A stretch of 39,462 bases of DNA from Actinomycetes bacterium (GTDB lineage Bacteria > Actinomycetota > Acidimicrobiia > Acidimicrobiales > RAAP-2), in NCBI GenBank assembly GCA_021794995.1, contig JAJYPY010000008.1, forward strand, positions 1 through 39,462. The letters run 5' to 3'. How positions within the stretch are numbered: the first letter of the stretch is position 1; the number at the start of each line of letters is the position of its first letter. Of the stretch, positions 1 to 8,152 are shown in pieces. The position numbers were made by a program, and so were the translations under genes. The notes under the pieces were generated by a model. The model was not told the origin of the DNA, ran no database searches, and worked only from the letters and a program-made list of their open reading frames with translations.

Positions 1-39
1 CGGCCGGCCCCGGCCCCGACGACCCACGAGGAGCAGATC

Positions 40-1647
40 ATGGAAGCGATGACGATGCCACGCGAGCGCCGGGAGCGGGTCCGCCGTGCGCACCCCGCGG
101 CGGCGTTGGCGCTCATCCTCGTCGTGGCGTTCATGGTCGTCCTCGACTTCAGCATCATGAACGTCGCGCTGGCCTCGATCGAACGTGAGCTCCACACCGG
201 TGCCGCCGCCGTCCAGTGGGTCATCACCGGGTACGCGATCACGTTCGGGGGGCTGCTCGTCCTCGGTGGACGCATGGGTGACCTGTTCGGCCGGAGACGC
301 ATGTTCGTGGCGGGGATCGTCCTCTTCTCTCTCGCATCGCTCGCCGGCGGGCTTGCGGGAGACGTCACCACGCTCGTCGCCGCGCGCGCGGTCCAGGGGA
401 TCGGCGCGGCGATCGCTGCACCCGCCGCGCTGTCCCTGATCACGACGACCACCGCCGAAGGTCCAGCGCGCGCCCGCGCGCTCGGACTGTACGGAGCGAC
501 CGCGTCCGTCGGGTTCGTCGCCGGTCTCGTGCTCGGGGGGTTCCTGGTCCAATTCTTCGACTGGCGATCCGTCCTCTGGGTCAACGTCCCCATCGGTCTC
601 GCGGCTGCGGCCCTCGCCCCGATGGTCCTCCCGCGCTCGGCGGGCGCATCCCGGATGGGTCGTACCGACGTCGGCGGCGCCATCCTCGTCACCGCCTCGA
701 TCGCCACCCTCGTGTACGGCGTCTCCCAGGGATCTGTGGCGGGCTGGATGGACTGGCGGATCCTTGCGGCGTTCGGTGCAGCCGTTGGGTTCGGCGCGGC
801 CTTCCTCGCGGTGGAGCGGCGCCACCCGAGTCCGCTCGTCCCGCTCGGGATCTTTCGGATGCGCCAACTGCGCAGCGCCAACGCCATGGCTGGCCTGCTC
901 GGTGCGTGGAGCGCCAGCGAGCTGCTCGTGCTCCCGCTCTTCCTGCAGCTCGTGCTGCACTACTCCCCCCTCGTCACCGGCCTTGCGATGGCCCCGCAGG
1001 GGATCGTCGGCCTCCTCGCTGCGAGCCGAGGTGCGCGGATCGTCCAGCGGATCGGGACGAAGGCGCTCCTCACGTCGTCGGCGGTCGCCGCCGGGGTCGG
1101 GCTGATCATGATCGGCTCCTCGCTCGCCGGACGCGACTACGCGCTGCTGGTCGTGGGCTTCATGATCGCCGGATACGGGACGGCGGCGAGCGCGTTCGGC
1201 TCGACCCTCGTCGCGACCCAAGGGGTCGGTCCCGGCGAGCAGGGGCTTGCCGGTGGCCTCGTGAACATGAGCCGTCAGGTCGGCGCAGCCATCGGCGTTG
1301 CGATCGCGGCCGCGGTCATCGGGAACTCGACGGCCGCCGGTGACGCGGTCGGCTCCGATCGGCTCGCCGTGCTCATGGCGGCGGCGGCGGCGTTCGTCGC
1401 CGTGGGGGTGGCGATATGGGGCATCGGACGCTCTGACGTGCCCCGAGCGCGGCGTATGGCGGGCTCGACCAGCCCCTCCGGCGGGCGCAGTGCCCAGTGG
1501 GCGCTGGGCCGACTGACCGATGCGGCGGCATCCCGCGCCCGGAGCGCCGCAAGACCAACGCGCCTCGCGATCTGGACGACGGGTCACCCCGGAGCCGGTC
1601 ACGTGCTCGCCGGGGCGGGCCCGACGCTGCGGCTGCCGCCGCGCTGA
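40..1647 (+). CDS. MFS transporter, DHA2 (14-helix, EmrB/QacA-type) drug exporter
   Basis: Predicted proton-driven efflux pump of 535 residues in the cytoplasmic membrane. Hydrophobic helices run from about residue 20 to 465. The first helix carries the DHA2-type LDFSIMNVAL motif (D36), and motif A, GGRMGDLFGRRR, lies at residues 76-87 in the loop after helix 2. A Gly-rich stretch ending in GLVLGG in the fifth helix fits antiporter motif C. About 70 residues after the last helix are Arg/Ala/Pro-rich, have no membrane segment and match nothing I know. The ATG at 40 follows a GAGGAG ribosome binding site; an in-frame ATG at 49 is an alternative. The substrate cannot be read from the sequence. 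The gene stands alone, with the glycosylase gene 55 nt downstream on the same strand. Confidence 0.9.
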   Translation: MEAMTMPRERRERVRRAHPAAALALILVVAFMVVLDFSIMNVALASIERELHTGAAAVQWVITGYAITFGGLLVLGGRMGDLFGRRRMFVAGIVLFSLASLAGGLAGDVTTLVAARAVQGIGAAIAAPAALSLITTTTAEGPARARALGLYGATASVGFVAGLVLGGFLVQFFDWRSVLWVNVPIGLAAAALAPMVLPRSAGASRMGRTDVGGAILVTASIATLVYGVSQGSVAGWMDWRILAAFGAAVGFGAAFLAVERRHPSPLVPLGIFRMRQLRSANAMAGLLGAWSASELLVLPLFLQLVLHYSPLVTGLAMAPQGIVGLLAASRGARIVQRIGTKALLTSSAVAAGVGLIMIGSSLAGRDYALLVVGFMIAGYGTAASAFGSTLVATQGVGPGEQGLAGGLVNMSRQVGAAIGVAIAAAVIGNSTAAGDAVGSDRLAVLMAAAAAFVAVGVAIWGIGRSDVPRARRMAGSTSPSGGRSAQWALGRLTDAAASRARSAARPTRLAIWTTGHPGAGHVLAGAGPTLRLPPR

Positions 1648-1702
1648 TCGACGAGCGTAGGAACCCGAAGCGCAAGGGCGGGGGAGACGCCAGACTGCAC
1701 GG

Positions 1703-2404
1703 GTGCCGCCCACCCCCAACGTGCGCCCGAGCGAGCCGCCCACCCCTCCGGCATGCCGCGTGCCGCGCGTGTCCCACGCCGCCGCGGCGCGCATCTTGGC
1801 GGCACGTGACCCGGTCATGGCGCATCTCGTCGCACAGGTGGGCGCACCCCGACTTCGTCGACCCCTCGATTCGCATTTTGCAGCGCTGGTGCGGGCGATC
1901 ACCTTTCAGCAGCTGGCCGGCTCTGCCGCCGCTGCGATCCATGCCCGGCTCGTCACCGCGCTCGGCAACGACGTCACGCCCGACGCGCTCATGTCGCTCT
2001 CCGACGAGGCGCTTCGTGCGGCCGGACTTTCGGGGAACAAGGCCGCGTCACTCCGCGATCTCGCGTCCAAGGTGCTCGACGGGACGGTGGTCCTGTCACC
2101 GAGGAAGCTCGCTCGAGAGGGCGATGACGAGGTCGTGACCCGGCTCTCGAGCGTGCGAGGCGTCGGTCGCTGGACCGCCGAGATGTTCTTGCTGTTCCAG
2201 CTCCGCCGGCTCGACGTCTGGCCGACGGGCGACTTCGGTGTGCGCCGCGGGTACGGGCTGGCGTGGGATGTCCCGATGCCGAGCGCGCGAGACCTCGAGC
2301 CGCTTGGCGACGTGTTCAGACCGTACCGGTCGGTGGTCGCGTGGTACTGCTGGCGCGCGACCGAGCTCTACGGGCGTGCCGCCAAGAGCGCCGTCACCAC
2401 CTGA
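1703..2404 (+). CDS. DNA-3-methyladenine glycosylase II (AlkA-type, HhH-GPD)
   Basis: Base-excision repair glycosylase that would remove alkylated purines from DNA. The 233-residue protein has the HhH-GPD fold: an ITFQQLAGSAA segment at residues 66-76, the helix-hairpin-helix SSVRGVGRWTAE at 149-160, and the PTGDFGVRRG segment with catalytic Asp177. It lacks both the N-terminal AlkA domain and a C-terminal iron-sulfur cluster, so it is the short AlkA-like form common in actinobacteria. The start is uncertain: GTG at 1703 gives a Pro-rich N-terminus, and a GTG at 1769 (protein beginning at SHAAAARILA) is also plausible. It converges with the membrane-protein gene, whose stop is 29 nt away. Confidence 0.88.
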   Translation: MPPTPNVRPSEPPTPPACRVPRVSHAAAARILAARDPVMAHLVAQVGAPRLRRPLDSHFAALVRAITFQQLAGSAAAAIHARLVTALGNDVTPDALMSLSDEALRAAGLSGNKAASLRDLASKVLDGTVVLSPRKLAREGDDEVVTRLSSVRGVGRWTAEMFLLFQLRRLDVWPTGDFGVRRGYGLAWDVPMPSARDLEPLGDVFRPYRSVVAWYCWRATELYGRAAKSAVTT

Positions 2405-2417
2405 GCCTGCCCGAGCA

Positions 2418-2430
2418 CCCGCGTCGCGGG
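2418..2430. terminator. Small GC-rich hairpin between convergent genes
   Basis: The arms CCCGC and GCGGG with a 3-nt loop lie in the 29-nt gap between the convergent glycosylase and membrane-protein genes. There is no clear T-tract on either side. The position suits a shared termination signal, but the stem is short and such stems occur by chance in this GC-rich DNA. Confidence 0.25.
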
Positions 2431-2433
2431 GCG

Positions 2434-3594
2434 TCATCTCCCTTTCTGCTTGCGGACGCGGCGCGTCCGAGGTGCAACCACCACGTGCGTGGGCCGCTCC
2501 GCCCTGTCGCCCGGGTGCCGCTGCGGAGGGCGGCGCGGCAGGACGGGGCCGCTTCGCAGGTGCCGTCGAGGTCCCGACCACGGCGCCGGTGGGGCGGTCA
2601 GGCGGTCGGCCAGCTCGTAGGCGACCGCCTCGTAGTTCACCCGCCAGCCCCGAAAGTCCGGCCAGGACTCCTCGGCGCTGCGTTCCATGGGGAACCCCGC
2701 GGTCGCGAGCATCTCCACCGCGCTCGCGTAGTGCTCGAAGCTGAGGTCGATCGGCCCTTCCGGGTCGGGGTCCGGGTCGACGTCCCATCCGAGGGACACG
2801 GCGACCCGGTCGAAGAGCGTGAATCCCATCCGCAGGCACAGGCGGGCTCGAGAGCTCGCGCTGGCCGGTGCCACCGCCAGGTGGAGCGCGGCGGCATCGA
2901 GGCCGGCGAGCAGCGCGACGACCCAGGAGTACCAGGCTTCGGGGGAGCGGAAGAGCACCAAGACGGGATAGGTGGTGTGGCTCTCGGCGACGTCGGCCGC
3001 CCACTCCTCCCACGACGCGTACAGGTCGGGAAGCGTGTCGACGATGCCGACCAGCTGGTGGCGCATGAGGAGCTCGGGACCCCACGCAGGCAGGCCGGCG
3101 CGGCTCTCCAAGAGCGCGACGAGCGTTTCTCGGCGACTGAACGACGAGTAGAGGGTCGGCAGGTAGGCGATCTGGAGGGCCACGATGACGACCCAGATCG
3201 CGCCGGCGGCGATGTCGATCGATGGCACCGGCGCGCCACCAGTCCGCGCCGCGCCGACCGTGAAGAGCGCGGTCAAGGCCTGGAGGAGCCCATGGGCGAG
3301 GGAGTGGTGTGTCGCAGCGATGAGCAGCCCAAAGCCGACGACGAGTCCGCAGGCCCAGACGAGGAGTTGGACGACGAGGGCAATCGGACCCGCCGGGGCG
3401 AGAATGCGGTCCTTTCGCTCGTACGTGCGCGCGAGGCGCGAGACGTAGCCGAGCGACGCGAGCACCAGGTGGTTGATCTCGAGCGTGAGGCGATCGAGCC
3501 CGAACGGCCGCCGGGGGAGGACCATCGTGAAGAGCACGTTGGCAACCGTGACGCCGACGATCACCACCCCAAGGGCGAGGATCGGCCAATTCAC
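2434..3594 (-). CDS. Multi-pass membrane protein of unknown function, ion-channel-like N-terminus
   Basis: A 386-residue protein. Residues 1-25 are a first hydrophobic helix (NWPILALGVVIVGVTVANVL). Further helices follow at about 70-95 and 128-150, with another near 225-245. A stretch between the second and third helices (LLQALTALFTVGAA) recalls the pore region of two-helix potassium-channel proteins, but I do not see a TVGYG-like filter, so channel function is not supported. The middle and C-terminal parts are soluble and rich in Trp, Glu and Asp, and the last 50 residues are strongly basic. The ATG at 3594 opens directly into the first helix. I do not recognise a named family. It is monocistronic, transcribed toward the glycosylase gene, with yceI 93 nt upstream on the same strand. 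Confidence 0.7.
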   Translation of the reverse strand: MNWPILALGVVIVGVTVANVLFTMVLPRRPFGLDRLTLEINHLVLASLGYVSRLARTYERKDRILAPAGPIALVVQLLVWACGLVVGFGLLIAATHHSLAHGLLQALTALFTVGAARTGGAPVPSIDIAAGAIWVVIVALQIAYLPTLYSSFSRRETLVALLESRAGLPAWGPELLMRHQLVGIVDTLPDLYASWEEWAADVAESHTTYPVLVLFRSPEAWYSWVVALLAGLDAAALHLAVAPASASSRARLCLRMGFTLFDRVAVSLGWDVDPDPDPEGPIDLSFEHYASAVEMLATAGFPMERSAEESWPDFRGWRVNYEAVAYELADRLTAPPAPWSGPRRHLRSGPVLPRRPPQRHPGDRAERPTHVVVAPRTRRVRKQKGR

Positions 3595-3687
3595 GCGGGC
3601 ACCACGCGCCGTTCGTCAGCCGCGGGCATCGCGCGCAGCACGCCGTCCGACGGGGAGAGTCCCCGCCGGACGGCGGGACACGCGTGA

Positions 3688-4266
3688 TCAGGCAGGGGAC
3701 CCCGCGTCCGCGGCGCGGATTGCGGAGATCTCGATCTCGAGGTTGACGCTCTCGCTGACGAGCACGCCACCGGCCTCCAGCGCAGCGTTCCAGTTGACGC
3801 CCCAGTCCTTGCGGTTCACGGTGGCCGAGGCCTCGAGGCCGATCCGCTGGTTGCCGTACGGATCGACCGCAGCGCCCGTGTACGCGACGTCCAACGTGAC
3901 GGGCTTGGTCACGCCCTTGATGGTCAGGTCACCCGTCACACGGAACTTCTCGGGAGAGACCTGCTCGATCGACGTCGAAGCGAACGTGATCTCGGGGAAC
4001 TCGTCCATCGAGAAGAAGTCGTTGCTACGCAGGTGGGCGTCGCGATCCGCGTTGCGGGTGTCGATGCTCGCGGCCTTGATGTTGAGCTGCAGGTGGGACT
4101 TGGTGGGGTCGGCGGCGTCGAAATACCCCGACCCGTCGAATTCGTTGAACGATCCGCGCACCTTGGTCACCATGGCGTGGCGCGCGACGAACCCGATACG
4201 GCTGTGTGCCGGATCGACCGTGTACGTGCCCGTCAGGGTGTTCGGGATGCTGCTGGTGGTGGTCAT
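3688..4266 (-). CDS. YceI family protein (lipocalin-like, polyisoprenoid-binding type)
   Basis: A 192-residue protein with the full YceI pattern: GTYTVDPAHSRIGFVARHAM near the N-terminus, then LTIKGVTKPVTLDV and an RKDWGVNWNAALEAGG stretch near the C-terminus. Family members form a beta-barrel that binds long isoprenoid-type lipids. No signal peptide is visible, so this copy is probably cytoplasmic. I chose ATG 4266 because AGAGGAG precedes it at good spacing; an upstream in-frame ATG at 4329 would add 21 residues of non-family sequence. It is divergent from the marR gene. A minus-strand TACTAT box at 4349-4344 inside the shared palindrome would give a leader of about 70 nt. Control by the neighbouring MarR protein is likely but unproven. 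Confidence 0.92.
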   Translation of the reverse strand: MTTTSSIPNTLTGTYTVDPAHSRIGFVARHAMVTKVRGSFNEFDGSGYFDAADPTKSHLQLNIKAASIDTRNADRDAHLRSNDFFSMDEFPEITFASTSIEQVSPEKFRVTGDLTIKGVTKPVTLDVAYTGAAVDPYGNQRIGLEASATVNRKDWGVNWNAALEAGGVLVSESVNLEIEISAIRAADAGSPA

Positions 4267-4337
4267 CGCGTGGCTCCTCTTGTGACCGTCGTGTCGCTGA
4301 CGTGGCGTGAAACGTCGGGGACACGTCATCTATTCCC

Positions 4338-4354
4338 CCCCCTATAGTAGGGGG
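4338..4354. promoter_or_regulatory. Palindromic operator overlapping divergent -10 boxes (yceI / marR)
   Basis: CCCCCTA-TAG-TAGGGGG is a perfect 7-bp inverted repeat with a 3-nt spacer that ends at the base before the marR ATG. On the plus strand TATAGT (4343-4348) is a -10 box exactly 6 nt before the ATG at 4355, which implies a leaderless marR mRNA. GGGACA at 4318-4323 is a possible -35. On the minus strand TACTAT (4349-4344) can serve yceI. A protein bound here would block both promoters, as expected for MarR autoregulation. Confidence 0.6.
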
Positions 4355-4903
4355 ATGGTGCGTCGCGTCCGGACCGACGTGCCCTGGCTCGACCCCCAGG
4401 CACAGCGTGCATGGCGATCGCTGCAGATGATGCAGGGCAGACTGACCAGCGCGCTCGCTCGCCAGCTGTCTGCCGAGTCGGAGCTCTCGCTCCAGGACTA
4501 CGTCGTGCTCGTCGCCCTCACCGACACCCCGGAGGGTCGCGTGCGGCCGTTTGCCCTCGCGGAAGGGCTGGGCTGGGAACGGAGCCGGGTGTCGCACCAC
4601 ATCGCACGCATGGCCGACCGTGGACTGGTCCGCAAGGAGCGGTGCCCCACGGACCGCCGCGGGGCGTTCGTCGCCGTCACCGACCGTGGACGCCAGGCGA
4701 TCGAGTCGGCCGCGCCGGGGCATGTCGCGTCCGTGCGGCGACTGTTCGTTGACGTGCTCGACGCCGCCCAGCTCGACGCGATCGCAACGGCGTCCGAACG
4801 TGTGCTCGAGAAGCTCGCCGAGCTCGAGGGCGTTGACGCGCGGGCCGGGGCCGGGGCCGGGGCCGCGGCCGGGGCCGCGGAGAAAGCTCGAGGGCGGGAA
4901 TGA
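4355..4903 (+). CDS. MarR family transcriptional regulator
   Basis: A 182-residue winged-helix repressor. After an N-terminal dimerisation helix, the LSLQDYVVLVAL helix leads into a recognition region (FALAEGLGWERSRVSHHIARM) and the wing (VRKERCPTDRRGAFVAVTDRGR), a typical MarR layout. The C-terminal helices are followed by an Ala/Gly tail encoded by GGGGCC repeats. The ATG at 4355 abuts the palindrome and lies 6 nt after TATAGT, so translation is probably leaderless; a start at 4307 would run through the operator and is unlikely. The stop overlaps the next ATG by 4 nt (ATGA), so the Cj0069-family gene is translationally coupled. The ligand is unknown. Confidence 0.9.
   Translation: MVRRVRTDVPWLDPQAQRAWRSLQMMQGRLTSALARQLSAESELSLQDYVVLVALTDTPEGRVRPFALAEGLGWERSRVSHHIARMADRGLVRKERCPTDRRGAFVAVTDRGRQAIESAAPGHVASVRRLFVDVLDAAQLDAIATASERVLEKLAELEGVDARAGAGAGAAAGAAEKARGRE
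4842..4880 (+). repeat. GGGGCC-type repeat with five G-tracts at the 3' end of marR
   Basis: G-tracts of 3 to 4 bases at 4842, 4847, 4853, 4859 and 4871 are separated mostly by CC. The stretch encodes an Ala/Gly tail after the last MarR helix. The spacing is compatible with an intramolecular G-quadruplex on the coding strand or RNA, just upstream of the ATGA overlap. Confidence 0.6.
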
Positions 4904-6021
4904 CGGCGGCCGCCCGGCGACGTGTCGCGATCGTCTATCGGAGCCGCAACGTTGCGCGGGACCCGGCGGACCTGTCGGGGACGCGACTTGCCCCCGTGGC
5001 CTCGGCGCTCGAGGCTCGTGGGTTCTTTGTCGTCGCCGTGGCGTACCGCGACGAGGTGGCAGAGATGGCGCGCGCGGCGCTCGCGGCGGTCGACGGCATC
5101 TTGGTCTGGGTGGACCCCATCTCGGATGGTGAGGACCGGTCGGTGCTCGACGAGCTGTTGCGGGGAGCGGCGGAGCGCGGGGTCTGGGTGTCGGCACATC
5201 CCGACGTCGTTCGGCGCATGGGGACGAAAGACGTGCTCTACCGCACGCGCGCGCTCGGATGGAGCGGCGATGTCCACCGCTACGCCAGCCCCGGCGAGCT
5301 GCGCGCGCGCTTCCCCGGACGCCTCGCGAGCTCGGGAACCCGGGTCCTCAAGCAGCTCCGTGGCAATGGCGGGCTCGGCGTCTGGAAGGTCGCGCTCGTC
5401 ACGGATCGCCCAGGAGGGACCGTGGACGTGGACACCCCGGTCCGGGTGCAGCATGCCCACGTGCGCGACGCCACGTGCGAAGAGCTCACGCTCGGCGCCG
5501 TGCTGGACAGATGCGCGGTGTACTTCGGCGCCGACGGGTCGGGTGCGCTCATCGACCAGGCTTTCCAGCCGCGGGTGACCGAAGGGCTGATCCGGTGCTA
5601 CTTCGTGCGCGACGTGCTCGTCGGGTTCTCCCGCCAGTACCCGGCGGGCCGCCCGCCCGACGATGCCGACGTGACGCCGAGACCCGAGACGACGTTCGGC
5701 CTCCCATCGCCCAAGACGATGTTCGCGGCCGACGAGCCCGGGCTCGCGGCGTTGCGCGAGAAGCTCGAAGGGGACTGGGTCCCCGGGCTCGCCCGGGCCA
5801 CCGGCGTCGGGCTGGCCGAGCTCCCCGTCCTTTGGGACGCCGACTTCCTGCTCGGCGAGAAGACGCCGTCGGGTGACAACACCTACGTGCTGTGTGAGGT
5901 GAACGTCAGCTCGGTGACCCCGTTTCCCGACGCTGCCCCCGCCAAGATCGCCGGGGCGGTCGTCGACGCGCTCGGTGCCCCGAAGAGCGGTCCGCAGGGC
6001 GTCGCGGAGCTGCCGCGGTAG
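4900..6021 (+). CDS. Cj0069 family protein (ATP-grasp-like, function unknown)
   Basis: A 373-residue cytoplasmic protein that I recognise as the Cj0069 family, named after a Campylobacter hypothetical. Features are an N-terminal RRVAIVYRSRN strand, a DGILVWVDPI segment near residue 70, an MGTKDVLYRTRALGWSGDV stretch near 107-125, a KQLRGNGGLGVWKV glycine-rich loop near 150-163 like an ATP-grasp phosphate loop, and a C-terminal LCEVNVSSVTPFPD motif with the acidic and Asn residues expected for metal-ATP binding. This suggests an ATP-dependent ligase, with unknown substrate. It overlaps marR by 4 nt and is followed by a 151-nt gap, so the pair forms a two-gene operon. Confidence 0.8.
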   Translation: MTAAARRRVAIVYRSRNVARDPADLSGTRLAPVASALEARGFFVVAVAYRDEVAEMARAALAAVDGILVWVDPISDGEDRSVLDELLRGAAERGVWVSAHPDVVRRMGTKDVLYRTRALGWSGDVHRYASPGELRARFPGRLASSGTRVLKQLRGNGGLGVWKVALVTDRPGGTVDVDTPVRVQHAHVRDATCEELTLGAVLDRCAVYFGADGSGALIDQAFQPRVTEGLIRCYFVRDVLVGFSRQYPAGRPPDDADVTPRPETTFGLPSPKTMFAADEPGLAALREKLEGDWVPGLARATGVGLAELPVLWDADFLLGEKTPSGDNTYVLCEVNVSSVTPFPDAAPAKIAGAVVDALGAPKSGPQGVAELPR

Positions 6022-6091
6022 TCGCCAGGGCGCACGTTGCGTTCGGATTCGCCCGCCGCCAGGGCGACTTACCTGGGAAATCAGTCGCCAC

Positions 6092-6121
6092 TTGACCGTT
6101 GTGCGGACGAAATCGTAACGT
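6092..6121 (+). promoter_or_regulatory. Sigma-70-type promoter of the ABC transporter operon
   Basis: TTGACC at 6092-6097 and TAACGT at 6116-6121 are separated by 18 nt, a good housekeeping promoter. It would start transcription near 6128, about 45 nt before the binding-protein start. Two direct copies of CGCCAGGGCG (6023-6032 and 6057-6066, 34 bp apart) lie upstream and could be regulator sites. The remainder of 6022-6172 shows no gene. Confidence 0.65.
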
Positions 6122-6172
6122 TCTCGTCGCCGAGGCATCATCCAAGCCGTAGGACCGAGGGGGGCCGAAGAG

Positions 6173-8062
6173 TTGGACAGCAAGTCTGCTCGTACGTCGT
6201 GGTCCGAGCGCCCGCCTGCCGCACCCCGAAAGGCGCTGCGGCGGTGGGGGTCCCTGTGGGCGGGAGCCGCGCTGCTCGCCAGCGTGGTGGGTGCGGGCGC
6301 CGGCGCCGGCGTGCTCGGCGCCCCCGCCGCAGGTGCGAGCCCGAAGATCGTGACAGGCGGTACGGCCAGCTACTCGCTGCCGCCGGGCGACGTCTTCACA
6401 TGGATCATCCCGATCGAGAGCCAGCAGGCCTACGAGCCCTACCAGACGAACGTCGAGGACGAGACGTACCTCCCGCTCCTGTGGTTCGGAAAGGGCTCGA
6501 AGACCGGCATCAACTACGCCCTGTCGGTCGCGAACCCCCCCGTGTGGTCGGATGGCAACAAGACCGTCACCGTGCACATGAAGGACACCTACAAGTGGTC
6601 GACAGGCGCGCCGGTCACATCGAACGACATCAAGTTCTTCTTCGAGCTGTACCAGGTCGGCAAGTCGAAGATCGGCAACTACCTGCCGGGTCTCCTGCCC
6701 GACAACATCGCGAGCATCTCGTACCCGGACGCGTACACCTTCGTCCTCCACCTGAAGCACGCGTACAACCCCGCGTGGTACGACGGGAACCAGCTCGGAT
6801 GGGTGTACCCGCTTCCCGTGCAAGCCTGGGACAAGACGTCTCTGACTGCCACCGGGTCGCTGGCCAACTCGTCGAGCACCGCGGGCGCCAAGGCCGTCTT
6901 CACATTCATCTTCTCGCAGGCGAAGATCCGGCACACCTACAGCACAAATCCGATGTGGAAGGTCGTTGACGGGCCCTTCGTGATCAGCAGCTACGACCCC
7001 GTCACGCACGCGGCGACGTTCTTGCGGAATTCCCACTACACGGGCCCGACAAAGCCCCATCTCGCCGCGTACAGCGTCTACAGCTACACAACAGGCACGG
7101 CCGAGCTCGACGCGCTGCGCTCGGGGAAGCTCACCTTCGGCTACCTGCCCTACAGCGAGCTGACGCAGGCCTCCTACTTCAAGGGTCAGGGCTACACGAT
7201 CAAGGCGTGGCCGATCTTCTACGACGAGGTCGTGGAGCTCGGCTTCACCTCCAAGACATGGGGTCCGCTCGTGCGGCAGCTCTACATCCGCCAGGCGCTC
7301 CAGCACCTCATCACAGAGAAGCTCTTCATCACAAAGACCCTCGGTGGCTACGGGCTCGCCGATTACGGCCCCGTTGCCGTCTACCCGCACTCGAACTACG
7401 TCGCGCCGGCGATCAAGAAGGACCCCTACCCCTACGACCCGCAGGCGGCGGCACGGCTGCTCAGCACCCACGGTTGGGTGAAGGGGCCCGGAGGCATCGA
7501 CGTCTGCAAGCGCCCCGGCACCGGCCCGACGGACTGCGGCAAGGGGATCCCCAAGGGGAGGAAGCTCACATTCCTCTACATGTACTCGACGGGCACAACA
7601 GCCTTCTTCGCCGAGGTCTCGGCCTTCTCCACCGCGGCCAAGAAGGTGGGGATCGACTTCAAGCTCGACGGGCAGACGGTGACAACGATGTACTCGATCG
7701 CCGGGGTGTGCCCGACATCGCCGTGCAAGTGGGGGCTCGCGGGCTACGCCGGATGGTTCTGGAACTACGGCCAGTACGAGCAACTGCCGTCCGGCACAAA
7801 CGAGTTCGGGAAGGGCAACTACTGGGGCGGCGGCTACTACACAGCCAAGGCCCAGAAGCTGATCACAACCGTGGAGACCACGCCGGGGACCAAGGCGCTC
7901 TACAAGGCCGAGGCGTACCTCTCCAAGGACGTCGCCTCCTTGTGGTGGCCGCTCAACGACTGGGAGGTGGCCGTGGTCAAGAAGAACCTCTCGGGGTGGC
8001 AGCAACTGAACCCCTACGCCAACTACATGCCCCAGACGTGGTATTTCACGAGCTCGAGCTAG
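6173..8062 (+). CDS. ABC transporter substrate-binding protein, family 5 (peptide/nickel type)
   Basis: Exported solute receptor of 629 residues. Arginines at 19-25 precede a hydrophobic segment (about 27-50) and an Ala-X-Ala-like cleavage site near 53-55; there is no lipobox cysteine. The mature part is SBP_bac_5: VWSDGNKTVTVHMKDTYKWS and VTSNDIKFFFELYQ near residue 130, then YNPAWYDGNQLGWVYPLPV, and a lobe with IRQALQHLITEKLF. Two Cys pairs (DVC..TDCG and GVCPTSPC) may form disulfides outside the cell. TTG at 6173 follows GAGGGGGG and is the best start I find. The two permease genes follow on the same strand. Its Thr codons are unusually rich in ACA. The ligand is unknown; oligopeptide is the default guess. 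Confidence 0.9.
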   Translation: MDSKSARTSWSERPPAAPRKALRRWGSLWAGAALLASVVGAGAGAGVLGAPAAGASPKIVTGGTASYSLPPGDVFTWIIPIESQQAYEPYQTNVEDETYLPLLWFGKGSKTGINYALSVANPPVWSDGNKTVTVHMKDTYKWSTGAPVTSNDIKFFFELYQVGKSKIGNYLPGLLPDNIASISYPDAYTFVLHLKHAYNPAWYDGNQLGWVYPLPVQAWDKTSLTATGSLANSSSTAGAKAVFTFIFSQAKIRHTYSTNPMWKVVDGPFVISSYDPVTHAATFLRNSHYTGPTKPHLAAYSVYSYTTGTAELDALRSGKLTFGYLPYSELTQASYFKGQGYTIKAWPIFYDEVVELGFTSKTWGPLVRQLYIRQALQHLITEKLFITKTLGGYGLADYGPVAVYPHSNYVAPAIKKDPYPYDPQAAARLLSTHGWVKGPGGIDVCKRPGTGPTDCGKGIPKGRKLTFLYMYSTGTTAFFAEVSAFSTAAKKVGIDFKLDGQTVTTMYSIAGVCPTSPCKWGLAGYAGWFWNYGQYEQLPSGTNEFGKGNYWGGGYYTAKAQKLITTVETTPGTKALYKAEAYLSKDVASLWWPLNDWEVAVVKKNLSGWQQLNPYANYMPQTWYFTSSS

Positions 8063-8152
8063 CTTCAGCGGCCGGTGGCTGACCGCAGCCTCCCATCGAC
8101 CGCGGCTCGATCCGCCCGAGCAGCTCGACCCGCCCGGAGGGACTGACGCGCG

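Noticed and set aside
2434-3594. Two-pore potassium channel
   Set aside because: The helix layout is suggestive, but no selectivity-filter motif is visible.
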